Assembly: GCA_041752115.1 (NCBI GenBank)
Contig: JBGSHS010000179.1
Location: 1 to 64,000, forward strand
From: JAJRVM01 sp041752115
Lineage (GTDB): Bacteria; Planctomycetota; Planctomycetia; Pirellulales; Pirellulaceae
DNA length: 64,000 nt
Reading direction: 5' to 3'
Shown: positions 52,922 to 61,747 of the stretch, in pieces
Position numbering within the stretch: the stretch's first letter is position 1
Layout of the letters: every line of letters starts with the position of its first letter
The notes under the pieces: generated by a model
Databases searched by the model: none
What the model saw: only the letters and a program-made list of their open reading frames with translations
Told to the model about the DNA's origin: nothing
Made by a program: the position numbers and the translations under genes

Positions 52922-54250
52922 ATGTCCACCGTGCCCCCACACTGCCTTATCCATGCGCTGTTGGTTCCTGCCAGGGGCCCAGCCTCGCGCAGGCCGCATC
53001 GGCTGGCCCGCGGATCGACATCCGGCATCGCCGTCGCCGCGATGGTAGCATGCGCTCTGGCAATAGCTCCGCACACCGGAACAGCTGATGACCACCCATC
53101 GGCAGCGGCCAAAGACACCGCCTCCCCCGATCCTCCCGCAGAACTGGCTGAGTTCTTTCAACCTCCGGAGGTGTTCCGCGATCAGTTTGGAGAGTACCGG
53201 TCGCCCCTGATGACGGATCAGGGCACTCCGATCACGACCGCCCAACAGTGGGCAAGTCGACGCCAGGAAATCCTTGATGCCTGGCAGCAGATGATGGGAC
53301 CTTGGCCCCCGCTGATCGATCAACCGGAAGTGGAGTTGGTCACCACAACCACCCGCGACGCAGTCACTCAACATCAGGTGCGTCTGCAGATCGCCTTGGG
53401 GGAACAATGGGTCGATGGATTCCTGCTGGTGCCCGACGGCCCGGGGCCGTTTCCGGCAGTGCTGGTCGTCTATTACGACGCTCAAAGCGGCATCGGATTC
53501 GGCAGCCCGCTCCGCGATTTCGCCTGGCAACTGGCCCGCCGCGGACTGGTCACGCTCTCGATCGGCAAACCGAACACCGGCGTGAATCTGGCAGACCCCC
53601 AACAGATCCCTGGACGCGGACTCCCTTACTTCGGACCGGTCGATACGCAGCTTGCCGTGCAGCCTCTCTCCGCACTGGCCTATGCAGCCGCTAACGCGCG
53701 GCGAACTCTGGCACAGCGTCCTGACGTCCGGCCCGATCGCATCGGGATTGTCGGCCATTCCTTCGGCGGCAAATGGGCACTGATGGCCTCCTGCCTCGAT
53801 GACCAGTTCGCCTGCGCCGTCTGGTCGGATCCGGGCATCGTGTTGGATGAACGTGATCGACGCCAGCAGAACCCCAGCGGAAGCGTCAATTACTGGGACC
53901 CGTGGTATCTGGGGGCCGAACCGGGCCAGCCCATTGTGGCGGGCGAAGCATACCGCTTCCGCCTGCTCCCGAGCGAAGGAGAACCACGCACCGGCGCTTA
54001 CCGTGCCCTGATCGAACAGGGGCGGGACCTGGTGGAGTTGCACGCGCTGATGGCCCCGCGTCCGCTGCTGATTTCCGGCGGCACGGCCGACCTGCCGGAA
54101 CGCTGGGTCGCCCTGAACCATGCCATCGCCGTCAATCAACTGCTGGGAGCCCGCCATCGAGTGGCACTCACCAACCGCTCGGATCACAGCCCGACAGTGG
54201 AGTCCAACGAACAGATCTATCGCTTCTTCCAGTGGTGGCTCAAGCGGTAG
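52922..54250 (+). CDS. exported alpha/beta hydrolase (acetyl xylan esterase-like)
   Basis: The 442-residue protein starts with an Arg/His-rich leader and a hydrophobic signal (SGIAVAAMVACALAIAPH), then an alpha/beta hydrolase core: FPAVLVVYYDAQ, a long central segment, nucleophile elbow GHSFGGKWALMAS (GxSxG), a strand-end Asp candidate in ISGGTADLPERW and a His candidate in NRSDHSP. It resembles acetyl xylan esterase and dienelactone-type enzymes acting on carbohydrate esters. It is followed by the 22-base repeats from 54253. Confidence 0.8.
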   Translation: MSTVPPHCLIHALLVPARGPASRRPHRLARGSTSGIAVAAMVACALAIAPHTGTADDHPSAAAKDTASPDPPAELAEFFQPPEVFRDQFGEYRSPLMTDQGTPITTAQQWASRRQEILDAWQQMMGPWPPLIDQPEVELVTTTTRDAVTQHQVRLQIALGEQWVDGFLLVPDGPGPFPAVLVVYYDAQSGIGFGSPLRDFAWQLARRGLVTLSIGKPNTGVNLADPQQIPGRGLPYFGPVDTQLAVQPLSALAYAAANARRTLAQRPDVRPDRIGIVGHSFGGKWALMASCLDDQFACAVWSDPGIVLDERDRRQQNPSGSVNYWDPWYLGAEPGQPIVAGEAYRFRLLPSEGEPRTGAYRALIEQGRDLVELHALMAPRPLLISGGTADLPERWVALNHAIAVNQLLGARHRVALTNRSDHSPTVESNEQIYRFFQWWLKR

Positions 54251-54252
54251 AA

Positions 54253-54318
54253 GCTCGCGCAGCGTCGTAGCCATGCTCGCGCAGAATTGTAGCCATGCTC
54301 GCGCAGAGCCGTAGCCAT
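54253..54318. repeat. three tandem 22-base units GCTCGCGCAG....GTAGCCAT
   Basis: Units at 54253-54274, 54275-54296 and 54297-54318 vary only in the four middle bases, and a fourth partial copy follows. They begin 3 bases after the hydrolase stop. Reverse-sense relatives occur at 32511-32553. Confidence 0.8.
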
Positions 54319-54439
54319 GCTCGCGCAGCGCATGGGCGCAGCTCACTACGCACTCCCCCGCACTCCCCCGCGGTCTACGCCACCGCAGCTACTCCCCCGC
54401 GGTCTACGCTCTGTTTGGTTATGGGCCGCATCGTGCGCG

Positions 54440-54476
54440 GGGCAGGTCACGCACTGAAGTGCGTACTACGGGCTAC
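54440..54476. repeat. palindrome-bearing repeat shared with 58463-58503
   Basis: The core CACGCACTGAAGTGCGT is an inverted repeat. Preceded by GGGCAGGT and followed by ACTACGGGCTAC, it aligns almost base for base with the reverse complement at 58468-58503. It abuts the stop of the next minus-strand gene. Confidence 0.7.
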
Positions 54477-56602
54477 GGAAGCGCGCCCCAGGGTTCGAGC
54501 TGCCGCAGTTGCTTGGCTTCCAGTGCGCGGTAGCAATCGGGAAGGTCGAAATGGGCCAGCACGTTGGGCAACAGCGTGGCCAGCGGCCAACGGTAGTGCT
54601 GTGATTCGGCGACGCAGGCATACGATTGCAGGGCATGTTGGAGCGTGACTTGAGTCACCTGATCGCTCATCAGCGCGGCAAAGGTTGCGGCCAGTGCGCC
54701 CCAACCGTTACCGATCAGATGGACGTCGCGGTAACCATGGGCGGCAAGAAACCGCAGCACTTGCAGCACATCCCAGGTCTTCTGTCCCAGGTAAGGCCGA
54801 TCGAGCATCAAGCTGTGGATGGCGTAGAAGTAATCACAGCCGTAAGGATCGTCGAACGTGTTATCTCCACACGTATCGGGCATCGACTCACCAATCCCGC
54901 GCACGTCACAAGTGAAGACCGGGCAAGTTGGTGCTTGCTCGACGATCTCGCGAAGGATCGTCTCACTCTTGAGTTCCGCAGCGCTCGATCGATGAGCCAC
55001 GTAGAGCACGGCACGATCCCCTTCGCGCGGCGGCGGCGACTCCCACGATTCCTGGCGGAGCAGATAGACCAGAGCGAGAATTCCCGGCTCCGACTGCACG
55101 GCGTATGGACACACAAACGGCAGCGGATAGTCTTTGTCGCGATGTGGGCGGAGAATTCGGTACGCCGGCGGGCGAGGTTGTCCGCCGGACTCAGACAACT
55201 CGCGTGGAGTGATCTTCAATACTTCCTTGATCGATGCAAGGAGTGCGGCGTTGTCGAGCGTGGGGCGACGAGCAGCCAGTTGCTGCGATTTCTCGCGTGT
55301 GAAGTCGAACACGGTTCGTGTTCCCTCCAGCCGGGCGACTTGTCCCTGAGGGGTACACCAGAGCGTCTGCTCTTCTTCCAGCGTCAGTGCGGGCTCGGTG
55401 GCCCCCTGATCACTGCGGGTGAACTGGCCGAACCAGCCGTACATTGCCTCACGATTCTCTTGCGAAAAGCCATGTGTCGTGGGACCGGCGAACAGAGCGA
55501 CATGGCCTTCGTGCTCCAGCAGCCGATAGAGGTGTTTCAGTCGGCTGTAAGCCTCACGGCTGCCGCGAATGTCGAAGAAGTCGCGTTGTTTGGCCAGAAT
55601 GATCACCGGGTCGGGAGCTTGCGCAGCCAGGAAGTCGGCGTGATCGAGTCCGAGTGCCAACGACTTGGGTGGACATTGTTCGGTGTCGGCCGGCAGTTCG
55701 TTTTCCATGTTACGACGAAACGACGTAACAAAGCAACTGGGCGCCGCCATCGTCCACCGCGGCTCCACGCCGCACAGCCAGGTGGTCATGGTCCCGCCTC
55801 CCGAATTGCCTGTCACACCGATCTGCTGCGAGTCAACTTCGGGCCGTGTCAGCAGGTAATCGAGCGCGCGGATCCCATCCCACGCTCGCCACGTCCCCAG
55901 AAACTCACCCACCAGAAACTGCTGGTTCCCGGCGTAAAGGTGTTCTCGCACGCCTACCCCAATCAGTGACTTCAAATCGTCACCCACATACTGAAGTCGT
56001 TCGCCCTGCCCGATCGGATCGTAGATCAAGCAGACGTATCCCAGCCTGGCCAGACCTTGAGCGAACGACTGGTAGGCGGCTTCGCCCTTACCACTGACTG
56101 AATGGCCGCACGTTCCCACCACGCCTGGCCGTGGGAAATCAACGTGCGTCGGCAGATAGAGATTGGCCGTGACTGGAAATCCCGGCCGACTGTCGAAAAT
56201 CACTTTCTCAATGCGATAAGCGTCGCGCTCCACGACTCCGGTAACGCGAGGATTGAGATCCGTGCGATCCGGGTCCGGTCCAAAACACTCACGAATCTTC
56301 TGGCGCACCTGAGCGACATAAGCTTCTGCATCCGCCTGGCTCTGAAGTACGCGATAGGCGTGCGCATTGCGCGCGATCGCCTTTCGCACCTGATGTACGA
56401 AATACTCCTGCACCATACGCGGAAATCCGTTGCGTGGCACGTCCGGCAAGGATGCCGCAACAGCCGGGGTCAACAACCTGTCCCACACCGGACCGGTGAG
56501 GGCCATGAGTGCCATCCCTCTGAATACCTGCCTGCGACTGAGTTCCACGGTACTCTCCAGGCTGTCGCTTCGCTGGTGCAGATTACGATCGCGGTCCCTC
56601 AT
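54473..56602 (-). CDS. Tat-exported two-domain alpha/beta hydrolase (acetyl xylan esterase-like)
   Basis: The 709-residue protein has a Tat signal (LSRRQVFRGMALMALTG, ATG 56602 with GAGGAGG upstream). The first hydrolase domain has TCGHSVSGKGEAAYQ, YDPIGQGERLQ and nucleophile elbow GNSGGGTMTTW, as in acetyl xylan esterases. A second domain has a similar fold (strands CPVFTCDVRGIGES, then HLIGNGWGALAATFA) but GNGWG replaces GxSxG, so it lacks the Ser and looks inactive. It probably removes ester groups from a polysaccharide in the periplasm; the second domain may bind substrate (inference). Confidence 0.82.
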   Translation of the reverse strand: MRDRDRNLHQRSDSLESTVELSRRQVFRGMALMALTGPVWDRLLTPAVAASLPDVPRNGFPRMVQEYFVHQVRKAIARNAHAYRVLQSQADAEAYVAQVRQKIRECFGPDPDRTDLNPRVTGVVERDAYRIEKVIFDSRPGFPVTANLYLPTHVDFPRPGVVGTCGHSVSGKGEAAYQSFAQGLARLGYVCLIYDPIGQGERLQYVGDDLKSLIGVGVREHLYAGNQQFLVGEFLGTWRAWDGIRALDYLLTRPEVDSQQIGVTGNSGGGTMTTWLCGVEPRWTMAAPSCFVTSFRRNMENELPADTEQCPPKSLALGLDHADFLAAQAPDPVIILAKQRDFFDIRGSREAYSRLKHLYRLLEHEGHVALFAGPTTHGFSQENREAMYGWFGQFTRSDQGATEPALTLEEEQTLWCTPQGQVARLEGTRTVFDFTREKSQQLAARRPTLDNAALLASIKEVLKITPRELSESGGQPRPPAYRILRPHRDKDYPLPFVCPYAVQSEPGILALVYLLRQESWESPPPREGDRAVLYVAHRSSAAELKSETILREIVEQAPTCPVFTCDVRGIGESMPDTCGDNTFDDPYGCDYFYAIHSLMLDRPYLGQKTWDVLQVLRFLAAHGYRDVHLIGNGWGALAATFAALMSDQVTQVTLQHALQSYACVAESQHYRWPLATLLPNVLAHFDLPDCYRALEAKQLRQLEPWGALP

Positions 56603-56793
56603 GGCATAACCTCCTCGGGCGAGAACTCTGGCAGGTTAGTGTCAATGGTTGGCACGTCTTGTCAACTGAGCTTGGATGCCCGTCCGCACGCGTCCCATGT
56701 TCTCTCGGTGATTCTCGATCGTCTGCTACGCCCGGCGCTGCAATCGGCAGGACGCCAGAAGCGTCACCACGCTCTGTCAAAGCGAGCGAGCAC

Positions 56794-58344
56794 TCACAGT
56801 GTCGGTCCGACGGTCCATGGTACAAACTCTTCGTCGCCGATCCCATGCAGTTCGCTCTTCGTCATCTGACCACTGGCCACCGCCAGGATCATCTCAAAGA
56901 TCTCCCGCCCCACCTCCAGCACCGATTTTCCCGTCAGAATCGATCCCGCGTCGATGTCCATGTCATCTTCCATCCGCTGGAACATCGGCGTATTAGTCGC
57001 GATCTTGATAGTTGGAGCGGGCTTGCATCCGAAGCAACTGCCGCGGCCTGTGGTGAACGCCACAATATTGGCCCCTCCGGCAACCATCCCCGTCACACTC
57101 GCCGGATCGTAGCCGGGTGAGTCCATCACCACAAAACCAGGGGTCCTGACAGGCTCAGCATATTGCAGCACATCGATCAGGGCCGTGGAGCCCCCTTTGG
57201 CAATCGCTCCCAGCGATTTTTCTGCGATGGTCGTCAAACCGCCTTCCTTGTTGCCAACCGACGGGTTGTTGTCCAACTGCACACCAAACAGACCGGTGTA
57301 CCATTTCCACCAGGCAATCCGCTCAATCAGCTTCTCGGCCACTTCCACCGAGCGGGCTCGCCGGGTGAGCAGGTGCTCCGCGCCGTAGATCTCGCTGGTC
57401 TCACTCAGGATGGCCGTGCCGCCGCAAGCCACGATCAGATCGGCCGCGGCCCCTAAGGCCGGATTCGCTGTGATGCCCGAATACCCGTCCGAGCCGCCAC
57501 ACTCGGTGGCCAACACAAGCTGACTGGCCGGAAGCGGCTCGCGGTGCGCTGCGTTAACCTGCGGCAACATCTCCCGCACTTTCGCCACACCCGCCTCCAC
57601 CGTCTTGCGCGTGCCCCCCTGGTCCTGCATGGAAAACACCGCCGGTCCGAGACCGTTCGACTGCGTTCCCGCAATTTGGACCAACTGCTCCTGCTCGAGC
57701 AGGTATTTCATCTCAGCCTGTTCGCAACCTAAGCCCACCAACAGATATGCTCCAATATTCGGATGACGGGCAATGCCGGCCAACACGCGGTTGAGCGACT
57801 TGTGCGCGCTGCCGCCAAACTGCAATCCACACCCCCCCTCGTGTGTAAAGGCCACCACACCGTCAACGTTGGGATAGTCCGCCAGGGTGGTGGCGTCGAA
57901 GCGGCGAGCAATGTACTTGCTGACCGACGCCGAACAGTTGACCGTCGAGATGACGGCAATGTAGTTGCGAGTTCCCGCCCGCTCGTCCGCTCGCCGGTAG
58001 CCCAGAAACGTGCGATCGGTAATCGCCACCGGAGTTGGCGGGACATGCTGAGCACTGGCATAGTCGCGTTCGAACTCGTGCAGCGCGAGATTGTGCGAGT
58101 GAACCCATTGCCCCTTAGCAATCGGCTGCGTCGCCTGGCCAATGATCTGTCCGTACTTGCGCACCGGCTCTCCCTGAGCAATCGGGGCAACCGCCAATTT
58201 GTGCCCCAACGGCACTCGGTCAAGCAATTCCACCGTGCACTCGTCCATCCGAATCCGCTCCCCCGCCTCCAACGGGCGCGTCGCGACCGCAATGTTGTCG
58301 CTCGAACTGAGCTGAATGACTCCCGGACTGTCCTGACCTGACAT
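56794..58344 (-). CDS. uxaA: altronate dehydratase-family protein (UxaA-like)
   Basis: The 516-residue protein has an N-terminal SAF-like domain (IQLSSSDNIAVATRPLEAGE to about 95) and then the D-altronate/galactarate dehydratase body: GYRRADERAGTRNYIAVISTVNCS, FTHEGGCG, CEQAEMKYLLE, LATECGGSDGYSGITANP and GCKPAPTIKIATNT. These iron-dependent enzymes dehydrate altronate to 2-keto-3-deoxygluconate in the galacturonate pathway. I call it UxaA-like; a galactarate dehydratase (GarD) is the alternative, and length alone does not decide. ATG 58344 follows AGGAATG. It lies near the esterases and may belong to a pectin- or uronate-use region with the kinase at 18978. Confidence 0.85.
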   Translation of the reverse strand: MSGQDSPGVIQLSSSDNIAVATRPLEAGERIRMDECTVELLDRVPLGHKLAVAPIAQGEPVRKYGQIIGQATQPIAKGQWVHSHNLALHEFERDYASAQHVPPTPVAITDRTFLGYRRADERAGTRNYIAVISTVNCSASVSKYIARRFDATTLADYPNVDGVVAFTHEGGCGLQFGGSAHKSLNRVLAGIARHPNIGAYLLVGLGCEQAEMKYLLEQEQLVQIAGTQSNGLGPAVFSMQDQGGTRKTVEAGVAKVREMLPQVNAAHREPLPASQLVLATECGGSDGYSGITANPALGAAADLIVACGGTAILSETSEIYGAEHLLTRRARSVEVAEKLIERIAWWKWYTGLFGVQLDNNPSVGNKEGGLTTIAEKSLGAIAKGGSTALIDVLQYAEPVRTPGFVVMDSPGYDPASVTGMVAGGANIVAFTTGRGSCFGCKPAPTIKIATNTPMFQRMEDDMDIDAGSILTGKSVLEVGREIFEMILAVASGQMTKSELHGIGDEEFVPWTVGPTL

Positions 58345-58698
58345 AGCCCATTCCTATCGTAAGCCGAAGCGCGGTCGACGCGTCTTCGGCAAGGTAAACG
58401 TTCATTTGACACCGACGATTCTACTCACCCCGCGTTTGCCACCGCAACCGCGCCGCAGCACCCGTAGCACGCCCGTAGCACGCACTTCAGTGCGTGATCT
58501 GCCTTGTCCAGAAGCGTTGTACCAGCCGCTCAGCGGTGCACAGGGCCGGTCGCGGGCTCAAGCCACGCGACGATCCTGGCAGAGGTAATCGGGGAGTGCT
58601 ATAATCACCATGCCGCAGATGGTATTTCGGCAATCATCCCGGCCCGCTGCTTCGATTCTTGCTGACTCAGCCCCCCTTTCCACTCGAGAGATTCGCCC
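58345..58698. other. 354-base divergent spacer
   Basis: It contains the repeat at 58463-58503 and separates divergent genes. No gene is supported here. Confidence 0.35.
58463..58503. repeat. second copy of the CACGCAC-TT-CAGTGCGTG repeat
   Basis: It reads in the reverse sense of 54440-54476 with nearly all positions matching. GTAGCACGC occurs twice in tandem at its left end. Confidence 0.65.
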
Positions 58699-60702
58699 GT
58701 GAACACTGTGATGTTGATGACGCTGATGATGTATACACAGAGTGGTCCCGCCACATCGGAGCCGTTGGTCATGTGGCCAGCGAACATCGGCAAGTACATA
58801 CGGCAGAATGTCGGAGCGACCGATCGCGGACTCGGTTACTCCCGGCAGGAGATGTCGTACTTTCCCGGCCAGACGTATCGGTTGGGTTACGTGAGTCAGT
58901 TGTTTCAGAATGCCGAGACGATTCCGCAGACGACGAACGAACTGGCCGTGCGGATGGTCGCAGGCAGTTTTGAGAAGTCGACCGCGGCGGCGCTTCGTCT
59001 TTTGGGAGCGAAGATCACACCCGCCGCGATCGACACGCAGTTGTCGGTCACCATCGAACCAGCCGACGCGTCGTCAAAGCAGGCATGGGAAGCGCTGCCG
59101 GGCGAAGTGCGCAGTGCCGTGGGAAATCTGGTGCGCGGGATCGTCACTGCGAAACCTCAGCTGGATCAGGCGTTCAACTGGGCGGAGATTGGCCGGCAGG
59201 CTGGCGACGCCGAGGTCCGCAATCTGGGATTGCGGCAAGTGTATCAGCATGCCGCAGGCGCTTGGCTCGGCGGCTGGTCCGGTTCTTCTGTCTCAGCTTT
59301 GAATTCGTTCAAGGCCACGCCACTGGGCAATGCCGGGGAAGCGGTACTTGCTGGTGTTCGTCTGGCGATCACGGAGCTGTTGGTTGCCAATCAGCAGGAG
59401 CAGATCGTTTCGTTTACTCTGTGTCGTCTCAAGACGCCGGTCGGAACGGTTGCCATTCTGGGACGTGGCGACAACGTTTATCAAGGAACCGACGCGATCG
59501 TGATCGACCTGGGTGGTAGCGATCGTTACACGGGTCGTCTGGCCGTGCCGGTATCGAAAGCCGCTCCGGTCGGACTTCTCATCGATCTGGGCGGTAACGA
59601 CACCTACGACGCGCGGCAAACGGCCGCGTCGATCGCCTGCGGCCTGTTTGGGATTGGAGCGTTGTTTGATCTGGGAGGGCACGACAAGTACTATTGCGGC
59701 GATTCCGGATTAGGCTGTGGTTGGCATGGCATCGGCCTGCTGGTCGATACGGGGGGCAACGATCTCTACTCCGGGCATCAGTGGTGCCAGGGTGCGGCTC
59801 ATGCCGGCGTAGGCATGCTGATCGATGAGGCTGGGAACGATCAGTATTTTTGTCAGCTGGAGTCACAGGGCCTCGGTGGGACATTGGGCATTGGTGCGTT
59901 GATCGACAAGAGCGGAAACGACCGGTATCACGCTTACGACAACGAGAACGGTCGGGCGATCACGTTTCCATCGTCGCAGACGAAATCGCACGAAGCTTCC
60001 CTGGTGCAAGGTTGCGGCTACGGGCGACGAGCCGACAATTCGGATGGGCGGAGCATGGCTGGTGGAGTCGGTGCCCTGATCGATGGAGCCGGGGACGACA
60101 CGTATTATGGCGGCGTCTTCAGCCAGGGGATTGGTTTCTGGTGGTCGTTGGGAATGCTGGTTGACATGGGGGGCAATGACAAGTACCGGGGAGTCTACTA
60201 TGCACAAGGCGCCGCCGCTCACTTTGCCATTGGAGCGCATCTGGACCATGCGGGCAACGATCAGTACAACGACCGCAGCGTCCTTGGTCAGGTGTTGGGC
60301 GCAGCGCGGGACGGATCGGTAGGGGTGCTGTTGGATCGTCAAGGGGACGACTCCTATTACATCCCCAAGAAGTCGGCTGGTGGCGGCGATATGAATGCAT
60401 TGGGTGTCTTCTGCGATGCGGCAGGTGACGACGCCTACATTCCCACAGGATCGTCGTATCTCGGTACCGCGTCATCCTCCAATCCGCATGGCGAGTACTT
60501 CCGTCGCACGATGCCGACCGTGGGTGTGTTCGCCGATCTGGCGGGCAACGACACGTATCCCGCTCACGGTCCGGAGAAGAACAACGCGCGGTGGCACCAT
60601 CAGTCGGGTTCGCTCAGCTGGGGGTTCGGTTTGGACACCGCGCCGAAACCGCCGTCGCAGCCAGTGGCGGTCAAGCCTGGCCAAGAGTCGCAGCCTCAGT
60701 AG
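58699..60702 (+). CDS. repeat protein with twelve GGNDxY motifs
   Basis: The 667-residue protein has an N-terminal region of about 265 residues without recognised domains. Then come twelve copies of the motif [GASQ]-G-[NSHD]-D-x-Y, each preceded by small residues and a Leu-x-Asp (for example GLLIDLGGNDTY, GALFDLGGHDKY, GIGLLVDTGGNDLY), spaced roughly 25-60 residues apart from about 270 to 630. The regular Asp/Asn-Gly pattern resembles a calcium-binding or beta-solenoid repeat, but the spacing is unlike RTX nonapeptides. No clear signal peptide is visible; GTG 58699 gives a Met-rich hydrophobic start, with ATG 58711 an alternative. I do not recognise the family. Confidence 0.7.
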   Translation: MNTVMLMTLMMYTQSGPATSEPLVMWPANIGKYIRQNVGATDRGLGYSRQEMSYFPGQTYRLGYVSQLFQNAETIPQTTNELAVRMVAGSFEKSTAAALRLLGAKITPAAIDTQLSVTIEPADASSKQAWEALPGEVRSAVGNLVRGIVTAKPQLDQAFNWAEIGRQAGDAEVRNLGLRQVYQHAAGAWLGGWSGSSVSALNSFKATPLGNAGEAVLAGVRLAITELLVANQQEQIVSFTLCRLKTPVGTVAILGRGDNVYQGTDAIVIDLGGSDRYTGRLAVPVSKAAPVGLLIDLGGNDTYDARQTAASIACGLFGIGALFDLGGHDKYYCGDSGLGCGWHGIGLLVDTGGNDLYSGHQWCQGAAHAGVGMLIDEAGNDQYFCQLESQGLGGTLGIGALIDKSGNDRYHAYDNENGRAITFPSSQTKSHEASLVQGCGYGRRADNSDGRSMAGGVGALIDGAGDDTYYGGVFSQGIGFWWSLGMLVDMGGNDKYRGVYYAQGAAAHFAIGAHLDHAGNDQYNDRSVLGQVLGAARDGSVGVLLDRQGDDSYYIPKKSAGGGDMNALGVFCDAAGDDAYIPTGSSYLGTASSSNPHGEYFRRTMPTVGVFADLAGNDTYPAHGPEKNNARWHHQSGSLSWGFGLDTAPKPPSQPVAVKPGQESQPQ

Positions 60703-60932
60703 TGGCGAGCGGCGACGGAAGCAGCAACGGAGGTGGCGGTGGGGGAAGTCGTCCCCAGTCGCCGCTTAGGACGCCGATGGCCCGGTCGCTGACGAACGGT
60801 TGCCGAGTGGTGCGCAGTAGTCAATGCGGCCTGGAGGATGGTAGACTACTCGCTGACCGAGGGCCCGATCCTGCGCGAGCAGTGTGAGCGGGGCCTGTCT
60901 GCCGGTAGACCATCAGACAACGGAGCAACGGT

Positions 60933-61670
60933 ATGTCTCACAGGACTGTGGTGTCAGGTGCGACACCGCGTCGGGTCGCCATCGGCCTCGCACTGATCAT
61001 CTGGGGCTTGTCATTGGCCGGAGGTTGCGGTCGGGAGCAGCCTTCCGGCAGCTCGCAAGTGACCTTCCCCAGCGTTCCCACTGCAGTGGGCTCGGCGGAC
61101 GCTCACTCGACGGTCCCGGCGAGCGGCGCGGAAGCCGCATCGGATCCACAGGATTCGGTCGGATCTTCTGGCTCTGCCTTGTCGACCAAGCCAGCAGACC
61201 CGCAGGTCACCGCACAGCTCTGCGACGCCTGTTTTGGCGGCCATATTACGGAAGTGCGTGCTGCGCTGGAAAAAGGTGCCGATGTCAATGGCCGCGATGA
61301 CAGGGGCATGACACCGCTCATGCTGGCCGCTTACGATGGCCACGACGAAATCGCCCGATTGCTGCTGGAGCGTGGTGCGGAGATCGACGCCGTCGATCAG
61401 GCGGGGCATACCGCGCTGATGATTGCCGCGGCCGGGCCTGGCAAAGAAACCGTTCAGCTCTTGTTGGTCAACAACGCCAAAGTCAACCTGGTCGATCGGG
61501 CTGAGGCCTATACGGCCTTGATGTATGCTGCAGCCGAGGGGCAGATCGAGAACGTCCGTTTGCTGCTGACGCACGGCGCGGACGCCCGTCTGAAGGACGC
61601 GGATGGTGAAACGGCTGCCGATTTCGCGCGTCAGAAGGGCCACACGCAGATCGTCGAACTCCTGAAGTGA
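60933..61670 (+). CDS. ankyrin-repeat lipoprotein
   Basis: The 245-residue protein has a lipoprotein signal (IGLALIIWGLSLAGGC with lipobox Leu-Ala-Gly-Gly-Cys) and a Ser/Ala/Pro linker. About four ankyrin repeats follow (GHITEVRAALEKGADVNGRD, MTPLMLAAYDGHDEIARLLL, HTALMIAAAG and YTALMYAAAEGQIENVRLLL), ending with a capping helix. It is likely anchored to a membrane by lipidation and binds proteins. The overlapping GTG at 61667 belongs to a longer version of the next gene. Confidence 0.85.
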   Translation: MSHRTVVSGATPRRVAIGLALIIWGLSLAGGCGREQPSGSSQVTFPSVPTAVGSADAHSTVPASGAEAASDPQDSVGSSGSALSTKPADPQVTAQLCDACFGGHITEVRAALEKGADVNGRDDRGMTPLMLAAYDGHDEIARLLLERGAEIDAVDQAGHTALMIAAAGPGKETVQLLLVNNAKVNLVDRAEAYTALMYAAAEGQIENVRLLLTHGADARLKDADGETAADFARQKGHTQIVELLK

Positions 61671-61747
61671 AAAATTGCCCGCGAACTCGCCGCTGCCGGC
61701 GACTCTTCACCGATTCGGACATCCACGCACACACAAGAGACGATGGT

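Noticed and set aside
58966..60605. RTX calcium-binding repeats in the GGNDxY protein
   Set aside because: RTX units are contiguous nonapeptides with GGxGxDxUx. Here the motif is GGNDxY at spacings of roughly 25-60 residues.
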